A stretch of 64,000 nt of DNA from an uncultured Pelagibacteraceae bacterium (GCA_902603625.1 CACKVM010000002.1:1-64000); one strand, 5' to 3'. Positions 53,390 to 62,929 are shown, numbered from the stretch's first letter. Numbers and translations: made by a program. Notes: generated from the sequence alone by a model not told the origin.

Positions 53390-54540
53390 TGAGTTTGAAA
53401 GACTGTCACAATTTTAATGACTTCAGAGAATTAGCTAAAAAAAAATTACCTTCACCTATTTTTCATTATATTGATGGTGGCTCTGATGATGAAACTACTC
53501 TTAGAAGAAACACAGATTCGTTCAATGATTGTGATTTGATTCCAAACGTTTTAGCAAATGTAGGTAAACCAGATTTATCAACTAATTTATTTGGAAGAAA
53601 AATAGACATGCCAATTTTTCTTTCTCCAGCTGCGATGCAAAGACTTTATCATACTGATGGTGATAAAGCTTCAGCAAGAGCAGCAGAAAAATTTGGAATT
53701 TTTTATAGTATGTCATCTATGAGTAATAACTCTATTGAGGAAATATCAAATATTTCTAGTGGTCCAAAGTTATTTCAATTATATGTTCATAAAGATAAAT
53801 CAATAACTGATGATTTAATTGACAGATCAAGAAGGTCAGGATTTGATGCAATGTGTTTGACAGTAGATACTTTGGTTGCAGGTAATAGGGAAAAAGATCA
53901 TAGAACGGGTTTCACTACTCCACCAAAACTTACATTCCAAAGTTTAATGAGTTTTGTAAAGAGACCAAGCTGGGTATTTAATTATCTAACTGGAAAAAAA
54001 TTTGAGCTTTCAAATGTTAAAAAAAAAACAGATAAAGGCACCAATATTGCTAAGTCAGTAATTGAATACATTAATGAGCAGTACGATCCACTAATGGGAT
54101 GGAAAGATGCAGAGTACTGTGCAAAAAAATGGAATGGACCTTTTGCACTTAAAGGAGTTATGTCAGTCGAAGATGCAAAAAAAGCTGTGGATATTGGCTG
54201 TACGGCTATCATGATATCAAATCACGGTGGTCGACAACTTGATGGATCACGATCACCCTTTGATCAAGTCAAAGCAATATCTGATGCTGTAGGCGATAAA
54301 TTGGAAATCATTTTAGACGGAGGAGTGAGAAGAGGAACTCACGTGTTAAAAGCCATTGCAGCTGGTGCAAAAGCTTGTAGTTTTGGAAAAATGTTTTTGT
54401 TCTCTTTGGCCGCAGGAGGCCAACAAGGAGTAGAACATTTACTAAAAAATATGCAAGATGAGATAAATAGAAACATGGTTTTAATGGGATGTAGAAATTT
54501 AAAAGAGTTGAATAGTTCAAAATTAATCTATAGAAAATAG
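53389..54540 (+). CDS. FMN-dependent alpha-hydroxy-acid oxidase/dehydrogenase, copy 2
   Basis: 383 residues, exactly the length of copy 1 and clearly paralogous over the whole length, starting at GTG 53389. LTVDTLVAGNREKDHRTGF, LKGVMSVEDAKKAVDIG, ISNHGGRQLDGSRSPF and the canonical LDGGVRRGTHVLKAI are present. The position usually G-R-x-x-LY reads GKMFLFS. Differences from copy 1 in the FMN loop and barrel end suggest different substrates. Next gene 10 bases downstream with a strong Shine-Dalgarno. Confidence 0.92.
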   Translation: MSLKDCHNFNDFRELAKKKLPSPIFHYIDGGSDDETTLRRNTDSFNDCDLIPNVLANVGKPDLSTNLFGRKIDMPIFLSPAAMQRLYHTDGDKASARAAEKFGIFYSMSSMSNNSIEEISNISSGPKLFQLYVHKDKSITDDLIDRSRRSGFDAMCLTVDTLVAGNREKDHRTGFTTPPKLTFQSLMSFVKRPSWVFNYLTGKKFELSNVKKKTDKGTNIAKSVIEYINEQYDPLMGWKDAEYCAKKWNGPFALKGVMSVEDAKKAVDIGCTAIMISNHGGRQLDGSRSPFDQVKAISDAVGDKLEIILDGGVRRGTHVLKAIAAGAKACSFGKMFLFSLAAGGQQGVEHLLKNMQDEINRNMVLMGCRNLKELNSSKLIYRK

Positions 54541-54550
54541 AGGGGGAAAT

Positions 54551-55717
54551 ATGAAATTAGCAAAAAGTTTAGAAAGATTAGGAACCGAATCTGCATTTAC
54601 TGTTCTAGCGGAGGCTAAAAAATTAGAAGCTCAAGGAAAACCTATGATCCACTTGGGATTAGGACAACCAGATTTTAAAACTCCAAAACATGTTGTTGAA
54701 GCAGCTAAGAAAGCCTTAGATGATGGACACCATGGATATGTTATGTCTAACGGTATTCCCGAATGCCGACAAGCTGTAACTAGATGGATTAAAAAACGTT
54801 ACAACGTCGATGTAGATTTTGAAAGAATTATTATCATGCCTGGTGGAAAGCCAACAATGCATTATGCTATACAATGTTTTGGTGAACCAGGTGCAGAGAT
54901 TATACACCCGACACCAGCTTTTCCAATTTATGAATCGATGATAAATTATACAGGCTCAAAATCTGTTACTTATGACTTAACAGAGGACAAAGATTTAAAA
55001 TTTAATCCTGATAAAATATTATCTTTAATTACAGATAAGACCCGATTGTTAATATTAATTAATCCAAATAACCCTACAGGAAGTTTTGTCGATAAAAGAG
55101 ATATTGATTTTTTAGCTGATGGTCTCAAAAAACATCCTCATGTAACAATTTTAAGTGACGAAATTTATAGTAGGCAAATTTTTGATGGTAAAGAGATGCC
55201 CTCATTTTTTAATTATCCTGAGTTAAGAGAAAGGTTAATAGTATTAGAAGGATGGAGTAAAGCTTATTCAATGACAGGGTGGAGACTTGGTTGGAGTTTT
55301 TGGCCTCATCATTTAGTTGAACATGTAAATAAATTATTAATTAATAGTGTTTCTTGTGTTAACGCAGCGGCTCAATTTGCTGGTATCGCTGCATTAGACG
55401 GACCAGATGACTCAATTGATCTAATGATGGAAAAATTTACTCAAAGAAGAGATTTAATTCATAAAGGTTTAAATGACTTACCAGGTGTTGAATGTAGTTT
55501 ACCTGGAGGGGCTTTTTATGCATTTCCTAAAGTGATCGGTACAGGTATGAATGGTGCAGAGTTTGCAAGAAAGGCTATGCATGAAGCAGGAGTAGCAATA
55601 GTTCCTGGGTCAGCTTTTGGTGAAACTTGCCAAAATTATGTGAGGTTTAGTTTTGCTGCATCAAGAGATAATATTTCACAAGCATTGGAAAATATAAAGA
55701 AAATGCTATCTAAATAA
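54551..55717 (+). CDS. PLP-dependent aminotransferase (class I/II, aspartate-aminotransferase-like)
   Basis: 388 residues. PMIHLGLGQPDFKTPKHVVEAA, the PNNPTGS loop, SDEIYSRQIF, and the Schiff-base lysine in LEGWSKAYSMTGWRLGW are hallmarks of fold-type I. AGGGGG stands directly upstream as ribosome site. Between hydroxy-acid oxidases and a TRAP transporter it may transaminate the 2-oxo acid produced (inference). The exact amino donor is unknown. Confidence 0.92.
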   Translation: MKLAKSLERLGTESAFTVLAEAKKLEAQGKPMIHLGLGQPDFKTPKHVVEAAKKALDDGHHGYVMSNGIPECRQAVTRWIKKRYNVDVDFERIIIMPGGKPTMHYAIQCFGEPGAEIIHPTPAFPIYESMINYTGSKSVTYDLTEDKDLKFNPDKILSLITDKTRLLILINPNNPTGSFVDKRDIDFLADGLKKHPHVTILSDEIYSRQIFDGKEMPSFFNYPELRERLIVLEGWSKAYSMTGWRLGWSFWPHHLVEHVNKLLINSVSCVNAAAQFAGIAALDGPDDSIDLMMEKFTQRRDLIHKGLNDLPGVECSLPGGAFYAFPKVIGTGMNGAEFARKAMHEAGVAIVPGSAFGETCQNYVRFSFAASRDNISQALENIKKMLSK

Positions 55718-55756
55718 GGTATATTTTTTTAGTATTATTTATTAATATCACTTCTT

Positions 55757-57130
55757 ATGAACGATCAAGTACAAGCTGAGCTAAAAAAAATTTTTAATGG
55801 AAGATTTTCAACTTCTGTATCCACAAGAACAAATTATGCCAGAGGTGAAGACACTTATGATCCAATTTTATCAGAAGCTGTTGTATTTCCAGAAACAAAT
55901 CAGGAGGTTTCACAAATATTAAGACTATGTAATGAACATAAAATTCCTGTAGTACCATTTGGTACAGGTACCTCTTTAGAGGGTAATGTGGTTGGTAATG
56001 AAAAAGGAATAACCATAAGCCTTGAAAAAATGAATAAAATTTTAAGTGTTAATGCTGAGGACTTCGATTGTAGGGTACAAGCCTGTGTTACAAAAGAACA
56101 ATTAAATGAATATCTTAGAGAGGATGGTGTCTTTTTTCCAATTGATCCAGGTGCTAATGCTGCGATCGGAGGTATGGCTTCCACATCGGCTTCAGGAACA
56201 ATGGCGGTTAAATACGGCACTATGAAAACTGTAATTACTGGTTTGACTGTTGTTTTGCCTAATGGAGATATTATTAACACAGGAGGAAGAACGAAAAAAA
56301 CCTCAGCGGGTTATAATCTAACTAATTTATTTATTGGTTCTGAAGGAACTTTAGGAGTTATAACGGAAGTTCAATTAAGACTTTCTCCCATACCAGAGAG
56401 TATAATGTCAGCTGTCTGTCACTTCCCAACTTTAGAAAAAGCAGTTCAAACTGCGCAACAAGTTATTCAATATGGGGTCCCAATCGCAAGAATCGAAATG
56501 TTAAATAAAGACCAAATGGGAATAAGTATAAATTATTCAAAATTAAAAGATATTGAGGAAACGCCAACATTATTTTTTGAATTTCATGGATCAGAATTAT
56601 CTAATAATGAAAATATCAAAATAGTCGAGGAAATATCTAAAGATAATAATGGAAGCTCTTTTAAATGGGCAAAAGATTTAGAGGAAAGAAATAAACTCTG
56701 GCAAGCAAGATGGGACGTTTACTATTCTGTAAAAGCTTTGATAAATAATGGAAGAGTTTATTCAACAGATGTGTGTTTACCTATCTCAAATATAACAGAA
56801 TGTGTAAATTATGCAGAGGAACAAGCAAAAAAGTTTGGACTTAGAGCTCCAATGGTGGGCCACTTAGGAGATGGAAATTTTCATGTATTGTTACCATTTG
56901 ATCCTGAAAAAAAGGAAATGTATAAAAAGATAAGAGAATTTAACGATTTATTAATAAAAAAGGCTTTAGAACTTAAAGGAACGATTACAGGAGAACATGG
57001 TGTAGGCCTTCATAAAAAAGAATATCTTTTAAAAGAGCATGGAGACAACATCCCTGTTATGAAATTAATTAAAAGAAGCATTGATCAAAACAATATAATG
57101 AATCCAGGTAAAATATTTGATCTTAATTAA
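55757..57130 (+). CDS. FAD-linked oxidase, D-lactate dehydrogenase / GlcD type
   Basis: 457 residues. The FAD loop VPFGTGTSLEGNVVGNEKGITI, ASTSASGTMAVKYGTMKTVITGL, FIGSEGTLGVITEVQLRLSPIPE, and the C-terminal GHLGDGNFHVLL and GTITGEHGVGLHKKEYL match D-2-hydroxy-acid dehydrogenases (D-lactate dehydrogenase cytochrome or glycolate oxidase GlcD). The oxidase partner subunits GlcE and GlcF are absent, favouring the single-subunit D-lactate type. Confidence 0.9.
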   Translation: MNDQVQAELKKIFNGRFSTSVSTRTNYARGEDTYDPILSEAVVFPETNQEVSQILRLCNEHKIPVVPFGTGTSLEGNVVGNEKGITISLEKMNKILSVNAEDFDCRVQACVTKEQLNEYLREDGVFFPIDPGANAAIGGMASTSASGTMAVKYGTMKTVITGLTVVLPNGDIINTGGRTKKTSAGYNLTNLFIGSEGTLGVITEVQLRLSPIPESIMSAVCHFPTLEKAVQTAQQVIQYGVPIARIEMLNKDQMGISINYSKLKDIEETPTLFFEFHGSELSNNENIKIVEEISKDNNGSSFKWAKDLEERNKLWQARWDVYYSVKALINNGRVYSTDVCLPISNITECVNYAEEQAKKFGLRAPMVGHLGDGNFHVLLPFDPEKKEMYKKIREFNDLLIKKALELKGTITGEHGVGLHKKEYLLKEHGDNIPVMKLIKRSIDQNNIMNPGKIFDLN

Positions 57131-57142
57131 AAAAAATATTTT

Positions 57143-58096
57143 ATGAAAAAAATTTTGATTACGAGAAAATTAATCAAAGAAAGTGAAGATAAAGCTTCAA
57201 AAACATTTGACCCAATATTTAATTCTAATGATGAGTTATATTCACAATCAAAAGTTATAGAGATGAGTCAAGGTTGTGACGGTATACTATCCTCTTTAAC
57301 TGATAAGATGGATAAAGAGACTATTGATAAGTTACCAGATACAATAAAAATTATTTCAAATTTTGCAGTTGGTTTTGGAAATATAGATTTGGAAGCAGCA
57401 AAAAAAAGAGGAATTGCAGTTACTAATACACCTGAAGTTTTATCAGACGCAACAGCTGAGATTGGTATTCTTTTAATATTAGGAGCTTGTAGAAGGGCTG
57501 CAGAAGGAATTGAGTCTGCCAGAGAGGGTGGATGGAAATGGTCTGCAGATTATCTGATTGGTAAACAATTAACCGGAACAAGGCTTGGAGTTTTAGGAAT
57601 GGGCAGAATTGGACAGAAAATTGCAAGGATTGCAAAATCATTAGGAATGATTATTCACTATCATAACCGGTCAAAACTGAGCGCGGAAAAAGAGCAAGGT
57701 GCCATTTATCATGATAATTTGAAAAGTCTTTTTTCAGTATCAGATGTTTTATCTATTTGTTGTCCAGCAACAAAAGAGACTGAAAATATGATAAACAAAG
57801 AGACAGTTGAGTATTTCCCTAAAGGTGCAGTAATCACTAATGTTGCAAGAGGTGATATAGTTGATGATGATGCATTGATCGATGCACTTAATAGAAGAAA
57901 AATTTATGCTGCGGGACTTGATGTTTATAAGAATGAGCCAAATTTAAATCCAGGATACTTAAAGATTAAGTCAGCCTTTATTTTACCCCACTTAGGCAGC
58001 GCAACTAAAGATACCAGAATTGCTATGGCAAACCTTGCGATAGACAATATTGACGAGTTCTTTAAGACAGGAAATTGTGCAAATAAAGTAAATTAA
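57143..58096 (+). CDS. D-isomer 2-hydroxy-acid dehydrogenase (glyoxylate/hydroxypyruvate reductase-like)
   Basis: 317 residues. IKIISNFAVGFGNIDLEAAKKRGIAVTNTP, the NAD motif VLGMGRIGQKIARIAKSLGM, TNVARGDIVDDDALIDAL with catalytic Arg, and LPHLGSATKDTRIAMANLA with the catalytic His mark the GRHPR/GyaR group. It would reduce glyoxylate or hydroxypyruvate. It closes a five-gene block of 2-hydroxy/2-oxo acid enzymes. Confidence 0.93.
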   Translation: MKKILITRKLIKESEDKASKTFDPIFNSNDELYSQSKVIEMSQGCDGILSSLTDKMDKETIDKLPDTIKIISNFAVGFGNIDLEAAKKRGIAVTNTPEVLSDATAEIGILLILGACRRAAEGIESAREGGWKWSADYLIGKQLTGTRLGVLGMGRIGQKIARIAKSLGMIIHYHNRSKLSAEKEQGAIYHDNLKSLFSVSDVLSICCPATKETENMINKETVEYFPKGAVITNVARGDIVDDDALIDALNRRKIYAAGLDVYKNEPNLNPGYLKIKSAFILPHLGSATKDTRIAMANLAIDNIDEFFKTGNCANKVN

Positions 58097-58214
58097 TTCT
58101 ACTTCAGATTGAAATTTTATTAAATTCTGCGACATCTGCTCCGTTTTTTGGAAAGACTCTAAACTGATTCTGTGTTTAAATTGATCGAGTTAATTAACTT
58201 TAATAGGAGTAATA

Positions 58215-59372
58215 ATGACAAAAGAAAATAAATCATTGAAGGTAAAAACATCTTCAAGACGTAAGTTCTTTAAAACTGCTGCTAAAGCTGGTGCTGTAGC
58301 TGCAGCTGCTGTTGCAATGCCAAACATAGCAACTGCAGGCGGTCATAAAACTTTAAAGATGCAAGCTGCATGGCCAAGTGGAGCAAACATCTTTTTTGAA
58401 ATGGCCGGAGACTACTGCAAAATGGTAGATGAGATGTCTGGAGGTACACTTAAGATTGATCTTCAACCAGTTGGAGCAGTCGTAAAGACTTCAGAAATCG
58501 GACAAGCAGTAAGTTCTGGTGTAGTAGATATGGGTCACTGGGTGACTGCATATTGGTATGGTAAAAATCCTGCTGCATCATTATTTGGAACTGGTCCTTC
58601 ATACGGTATGTCATCTCAAGAAGTTATGGGATGGATGGAGTATGGTGGAGGAAGAAAACTGTATGATGAAACTCTTGCAAAAGTAGGTTTCGATTACATT
58701 GGTTTTTTCCATATGCCTATGCCAGCACAGCCTTTTGGTTGGTTCAAAAAGAACGTAACAAAAGTATCTGATGTTAAAGGTATGAAGTACAGAACAGTTG
58801 GTCTAGCGACTAACGTTTTGACTGCAATGGGAATGGTAGTTAGACAATTACCAGGTGGTGAAATTCAGCCAGCTATGAAAACTGGTTTGATTGAAGCTGC
58901 TGAGTTTAACAACCCAACTTCAGACTCTCAATTTGGTATGCAAGACGTTTCTAAGCATTATCACTTAGGAAGCTTCCACCAATCTCAAGAGATGTTTGAG
59001 ATCCCAGTTAACAAAAAAACATATAATAGTTTATCACCTGCGCACCAAGCGATATTGAAAAATGCTGCTTATGCTGCAAACAGTGATAACTACTTTAAAG
59101 CTTTAGTAAGATACTCAGCTGACTTAGCTAAGTTGATGAATGAGCATAAAGTAAATGTTTACCAAACTTCAGATGAGATTTTGGCTCAACAATTAAAAGG
59201 TTGGGACAAAGTAATTGGTGACTTTAATAAGAAAGATCCTTTCTTTAAGAAAGTTGTTGATTCTCAAAAAGCTTATGCGAAGAGAGTAATGAAGTACTTG
59301 CTGATGAATCAGCCTAATTACAAACTTGCATATGAAAATGAGTTTGGTCCAATTGGAAAAGTTAAGATATAA
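58215..59372 (+). CDS. TRAP transporter periplasmic binding protein, DctP family (TakP-like)
   Basis: 385 residues. A twin-arginine signal (SSRRKFFKTAAKAG followed by an alanine-rich helix, cut near ATAGG) precedes a TRAP binding protein: TLKIDLQPVGAVVKTSEIGQAVSSGVVDMG, VKGMKYRTVGLATNVLTAMG, VRQLPGGEIQPAMKTGLIEAAEFNNP. This layout resembles the 2-oxo-acid-binding TakP / mannitol-chloroaromatic subgroup. AGGAG lies 8 bases before the ATG. Codon use is richer in C and G than its neighbours, as expected for an abundant protein, and a terminator follows. Confidence 0.93.
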   Translation: MTKENKSLKVKTSSRRKFFKTAAKAGAVAAAAVAMPNIATAGGHKTLKMQAAWPSGANIFFEMAGDYCKMVDEMSGGTLKIDLQPVGAVVKTSEIGQAVSSGVVDMGHWVTAYWYGKNPAASLFGTGPSYGMSSQEVMGWMEYGGGRKLYDETLAKVGFDYIGFFHMPMPAQPFGWFKKNVTKVSDVKGMKYRTVGLATNVLTAMGMVVRQLPGGEIQPAMKTGLIEAAEFNNPTSDSQFGMQDVSKHYHLGSFHQSQEMFEIPVNKKTYNSLSPAHQAILKNAAYAANSDNYFKALVRYSADLAKLMNEHKVNVYQTSDEILAQQLKGWDKVIGDFNKKDPFFKKVVDSQKAYAKRVMKYLLMNQPNYKLAYENEFGPIGKVKI

Positions 59373-59395
59373 TTAACTTTTATAAATTTTAATGA

Positions 59396-59417
59396 GGGGG
59401 CTTCGGCCCCCTTTTTT
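59396..59417 (+). terminator. intrinsic terminator between dctP and dctQ
   Basis: GGGGGC, TTCG loop, GCCCCC, then TTTTTT: a textbook six-pair stem with a stable UUCG tetraloop, 23 bases after the dctP stop. It should stop most transcripts and let only a fraction continue into dctQM. Confidence 0.92.
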
Positions 59418-59457
59418 ATTTGATTAATTCAAGACAATTCAATAAGAGTCTATATTT

Positions 59458-60051
59458 ATGATGAGATCTTATATAAAATTCGCTGATCGTTTGAGTGTCT
59501 CGATGGGTAAAGCATTCTCGTGGTGTATAGTAATTTTGATGGGCGGAACATGCTATGAAGTTTTTATGGCGTATGCTTTGAATGCCCCAACCTTGTGGAA
59601 TTTCGATTTTAGTCTTCAGATGTACGGTGCAATTTTTATGATGGCAGGAGCTTATACTTTATGCACCGAAGCGCATGTTAGAGGAGATGTTATATACAGA
59701 TTATTTTCTCAGAGAACGCAAGCTTGGATAGATGTTGTTTTATATTTTATTTTCTTCTTCCCTGGCGTCATTGCTTTAGCTTTTTATGGTTATGAATATG
59801 CAGCATTAGCATGGAAAATTAAAGAAACAAGTTGGAATAGCCCTGCACAAATTCAAATTTATATGGCAAAATCTTTAATACCATTATCTGGAGCACTTTT
59901 AACACTTCAAGGAATTGGTGAGGTATTTAGATGTATCATTTGTATTCAAACAGGTAGTTGGCCTGAAAGAGGAACAGAGCGTGATGCTGAGGAAACTGAA
60001 AAAGTATTAATGAGAACTTCACAAGAAGGTAATAAAGAAGATGTTATTTAG
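59458..60051 (+). CDS. TRAP transporter small permease, DctQ
   Basis: 197 residues with four helices. LSVSMGKAFSWCIVILMGGTCYEVFMAY, FDFSLQMYGAIFMMAGAYTLCTEAHVRGDVIYRLF and SLIPLSGALLTLQGIGEVFRC fit DctQ of the mannitol/chloroaromatic type. Its 3' end overlaps dctM by 11 bases. An ATG also follows at codon 2, so the start could be three bases later. Confidence 0.92.
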   Translation: MMRSYIKFADRLSVSMGKAFSWCIVILMGGTCYEVFMAYALNAPTLWNFDFSLQMYGAIFMMAGAYTLCTEAHVRGDVIYRLFSQRTQAWIDVVLYFIFFFPGVIALAFYGYEYAALAWKIKETSWNSPAQIQIYMAKSLIPLSGALLTLQGIGEVFRCIICIQTGSWPERGTERDAEETEKVLMRTSQEGNKEDVI

Positions 60052-61402
60052 TCTAACAAATCCTGAAGTAGCAATTATGATGATGGGAATATTTCTATTT
60101 GCAGTCTTATTAGGTTTTCCTATTGCTTTCACGTTAATGGCGATGGGTCTTGGTTTTGGATATTATGCTTACTTTGATCCGACTAAGATGGAGCATCTGT
60201 TTGATAACAGGATTTTCCAACTCTTTGTTCAAAATACCTACACTGTAATGGACAACAATGTGTTGACCGCAGTCCCCCTCTTCTTGTTTATGGGATATTT
60301 AGTTGAAAGAGCTGGAATTGTTGCAAAATTATTTTTTGCAATAAGATTAGCATCTCACAAACTTCCAGCTTCAATGGCAGTTGCTGCACTAATTACTTGT
60401 GCGCTATTCTCAACTGCTACAGGTATTATAGGAGCTGTAGTAACTTTAATGGGCCTTCTTGCTTGGCCAGCAATGATTAAAGCTGGTTATGATAAAAAAT
60501 TTGCATCTGGAATTATTTGTTCAGGAGGTTGTCTAGGAATTTTGATACCACCTAGTATTATGTTAATCGTCTATTCTGTAATTGCTCAATTATCCCCTTT
60601 AAGATTATTTGCAGCTGCAATTTTCCCAGGATTAATGCTAGCAGGACTTTATATAGGTTATGCAGTATTTAGGGCTTGGATGAATCCCTCAATAGCACCT
60701 AAACCTGCAGCAGAGGAAATTCCTCCTCCTGCAGTAATTATGAAAGAAGTTTTAGTTTCTTTCTTACCTTTATTCTCATTAATCATCTTAGTTTTGGGAA
60801 CAATACTTGCAGGTATAGCAACCCCAGCAGAGGCAGCCGCTGTTGGTGCATTTGGCTCATTAGTGCTTTCATATTTTTATAAAACACTTAAATGGAAAAA
60901 TTTTAAAGAGTCAGTTTTTCTTACAGCAAAAACAACAGCCATGATTATGTGGTTGTTCATTGGTTCTTGGACATTTGCCTCAGTATTTTCATACTTGGGT
61001 GGTCACGAAGTTTTTGAGCATTTTTTCAAATCCTTAAATTTACAGCCTTGGCAGTTTTTAGTTATTACCCAATTAATTATATTTTTATTGGGATGGCCCC
61101 TAGAATGGACTGAAATATTAATCATATTTGTACCGATATTTTTACCATTAGTTGAATTTTTTGGAGTTAATCCATATTTTTTTGCAATGTTAATCGCATT
61201 AAATTTACAAACCTCATTTCTGACACCCCCCATGGCAATGTCAGCTTATTATTTGAAAGGAGTTCAATCAAAGAACGTTGAGCTTATGGAAATTTTTGGA
61301 GGGATAATGCCTTTCTTAGGAATTGTAATTTTAGCGATGGTTCTGATGTATTTATTCCCAGGAATAGCACTTTGGTTACCAGAGACATTATTTGCAAATT
61401 AA
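60041..61402 (+). CDS. TRAP transporter large permease, DctM
   Basis: 453 residues with about 12 helices. FAVLLGFPIAFTLMAMGLGF, VPLFLFMGYLVERAGI, CALFSTATGIIGAVVTLMGL, CSGGCLGILIPPSIMLIVYSVIAQ and GIATPAEAAAVGAFGSLVLS are DctM signatures. It is the ion-coupled translocator. Overlap with dctQ ensures paired synthesis. It uses Na+ or H+, which cannot be told here; Na+ is usual in marine bacteria. Confidence 0.95.
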   Translation: MLFSLTNPEVAIMMMGIFLFAVLLGFPIAFTLMAMGLGFGYYAYFDPTKMEHLFDNRIFQLFVQNTYTVMDNNVLTAVPLFLFMGYLVERAGIVAKLFFAIRLASHKLPASMAVAALITCALFSTATGIIGAVVTLMGLLAWPAMIKAGYDKKFASGIICSGGCLGILIPPSIMLIVYSVIAQLSPLRLFAAAIFPGLMLAGLYIGYAVFRAWMNPSIAPKPAAEEIPPPAVIMKEVLVSFLPLFSLIILVLGTILAGIATPAEAAAVGAFGSLVLSYFYKTLKWKNFKESVFLTAKTTAMIMWLFIGSWTFASVFSYLGGHEVFEHFFKSLNLQPWQFLVITQLIIFLLGWPLEWTEILIIFVPIFLPLVEFFGVNPYFFAMLIALNLQTSFLTPPMAMSAYYLKGVQSKNVELMEIFGGIMPFLGIVILAMVLMYLFPGIALWLPETLFAN

Positions 61403-61408
61403 TTTTGA

Positions 61409-62737
61409 ATGACAGATATATTTTCATTAAGTCTTGAGGAACTAGCAAAAAAGATAAATGGTGCTCAGCTTACATCAGTCGAAGTTTGTGAAAAATATAT
61501 TGAAAGAATAAATAAGTTTGAAAAAGATGTAAAAGCCTGGGCACATTTTGATAAAAAAGTTTTATTAGAAAAAGCAACCGAAGCTGATGATCATAGAAGA
61601 TCAGGAAAACCAGTAGGACCACTGCATGGAGTGCCGATAGCAGTTAAAGATATCATAGGAACTGTTGATATGCCTACTGAGTGTGGAACTGTAATTAGAA
61701 AAGGAAAATCGTATTCTCAAAATGCTGAAATAATTGATTTGCTTCATGCATCAGGAGCAATTGTCATGGGTAAAACAGCAACCTCAGAACTTGCCTACTT
61801 AGGACCCCCAGCCACAACTAATCCACATGATAAAACTAGAACACCAGGTGGTTCATCAAGTGGATCAGCAGCTTCGGTTGCTTCTTTTATGGCACCGGCT
61901 TCTATTGGTTCTCAAACAGGAGGATCTGTAATAAGACCAGCGTCTTATTGTGGTGTAGTTGGTTATAAACCAAGTTATGGACTTATTTCTAGAAATGGAG
62001 TTTTAAGAACCTCATACAGCTTAGATCAAATTGGAATGTTTGGTCGTAAAGTTGAAGATGTAGCTATGTTAGCAAAGGTATTGATAAAGAAAGATAAATA
62101 TGATCCAGCTACGATTCATTACTCTACAGAAAATATTTTAACTGAAACTAAGAAAGGTCCAATTTTTGAGCCTAAGTTTATTTTTTATAAAACTGATCAT
62201 TGGAAAATAATTGATAAAAAATCACGAGAATCTTTTGAATATTTTATTAAATCTTTTAAAAAAAATATTGAGATATTTGACACTCCCTCATATTTTAAGG
62301 ATATACACAAATATCATAAAATTATTCATGAAACAGACTTGGCTAATAATTTTTCTGTTTATTTTAAAAAATTTAAAAATAAACTTTCAAAGTATATGCA
62401 AGATGCTATTTCAAATGGAAATAAGTACACTGCAAAGGAATATGCTGAGGCAATTGATTTTATGAAAAGAAGTTATGAGTCTTATGAGGAAGTATTTGAA
62501 GACTATCATGGAGTACTATCTCCATCTAGTCCTGGTGTTGCGCCTAAAGGATTAAAGAGCACTGGAACAGCAGAATTTAACAAAGTCTGGTCGTATCTAG
62601 GTACCCCCTGTATATCACTGCCTTTACTTGAGGGTGAAAATAATCTACCATTAGGAGTTCAATTAATTGGCAACAAATATGATGATCATAGATTTTTAGG
62701 TGTTGCTAATTGGCTTGAGAAGGAGTGTCAGGAATAA
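61409..62737 (+). CDS. amidase signature family hydrolase
   Basis: 442 residues. The Lys of the triad lies in GVPIAVKDIIGTVDMPTECG, the cis-Ser and nucleophile in TPGGSSSGSAASVASFMAPASIGSQTGGSVIRPASYCG. The C-terminal half (LGTPCISLPLL, LPLGVQLIGNKYDDHRFL) is normal. It could be a general amidase or an ureidomalonase/allophanate-like hydrolase. GatA is less likely because no gatB or gatC neighbour is seen. Starts 6 bases after dctM and probably processes an imported amide (inference). Confidence 0.9.
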   Translation: MTDIFSLSLEELAKKINGAQLTSVEVCEKYIERINKFEKDVKAWAHFDKKVLLEKATEADDHRRSGKPVGPLHGVPIAVKDIIGTVDMPTECGTVIRKGKSYSQNAEIIDLLHASGAIVMGKTATSELAYLGPPATTNPHDKTRTPGGSSSGSAASVASFMAPASIGSQTGGSVIRPASYCGVVGYKPSYGLISRNGVLRTSYSLDQIGMFGRKVEDVAMLAKVLIKKDKYDPATIHYSTENILTETKKGPIFEPKFIFYKTDHWKIIDKKSRESFEYFIKSFKKNIEIFDTPSYFKDIHKYHKIIHETDLANNFSVYFKKFKNKLSKYMQDAISNGNKYTAKEYAEAIDFMKRSYESYEEVFEDYHGVLSPSSPGVAPKGLKSTGTAEFNKVWSYLGTPCISLPLLEGENNLPLGVQLIGNKYDDHRFLGVANWLEKECQE

Positions 62738-62741
62738 TCGT

Positions 62742-62918
62742 ATGAATAAAATAACAACAATAATAGGTTTGTCATTTGCTGTTTTCTTTTTAATTGGTCT
62801 AGCGACCACTCTTACTAGATCAATGATGATTGGTTTTTTAGACGTAATACCGGTTTATTTGTTAATGGGTGCTGCCATCATAATGATGATTTACGAAGCC
62901 TTCTTTGATAAAAGTTAA
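62742..62918 (+). CDS. small two-helix membrane protein
   Basis: The ORF track starts inside the amidase; ATG 62742, 4 bases after its stop, gives 58 residues opening MNKITTIIGLSFAVFF. Two hydrophobic helices (IIGLSFAVFFLIGLATTLT and VIPVYLLMGAAIIMMIYEAFF). No family recognised. Followed 11 bases later by the DMT permease. Confidence 0.65.
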   Translation: MNKITTIIGLSFAVFFLIGLATTLTRSMMIGFLDVIPVYLLMGAAIIMMIYEAFFDKS

Positions 62919-62929
62919 TTTATCGTAAA

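Noticed and set aside
58097-58214. Riboswitch upstream of dctP
   Set aside because: The 118-base leader shows no fold or motif of a known riboswitch class that I can recognise; only an AGGAG ribosome site is clear.
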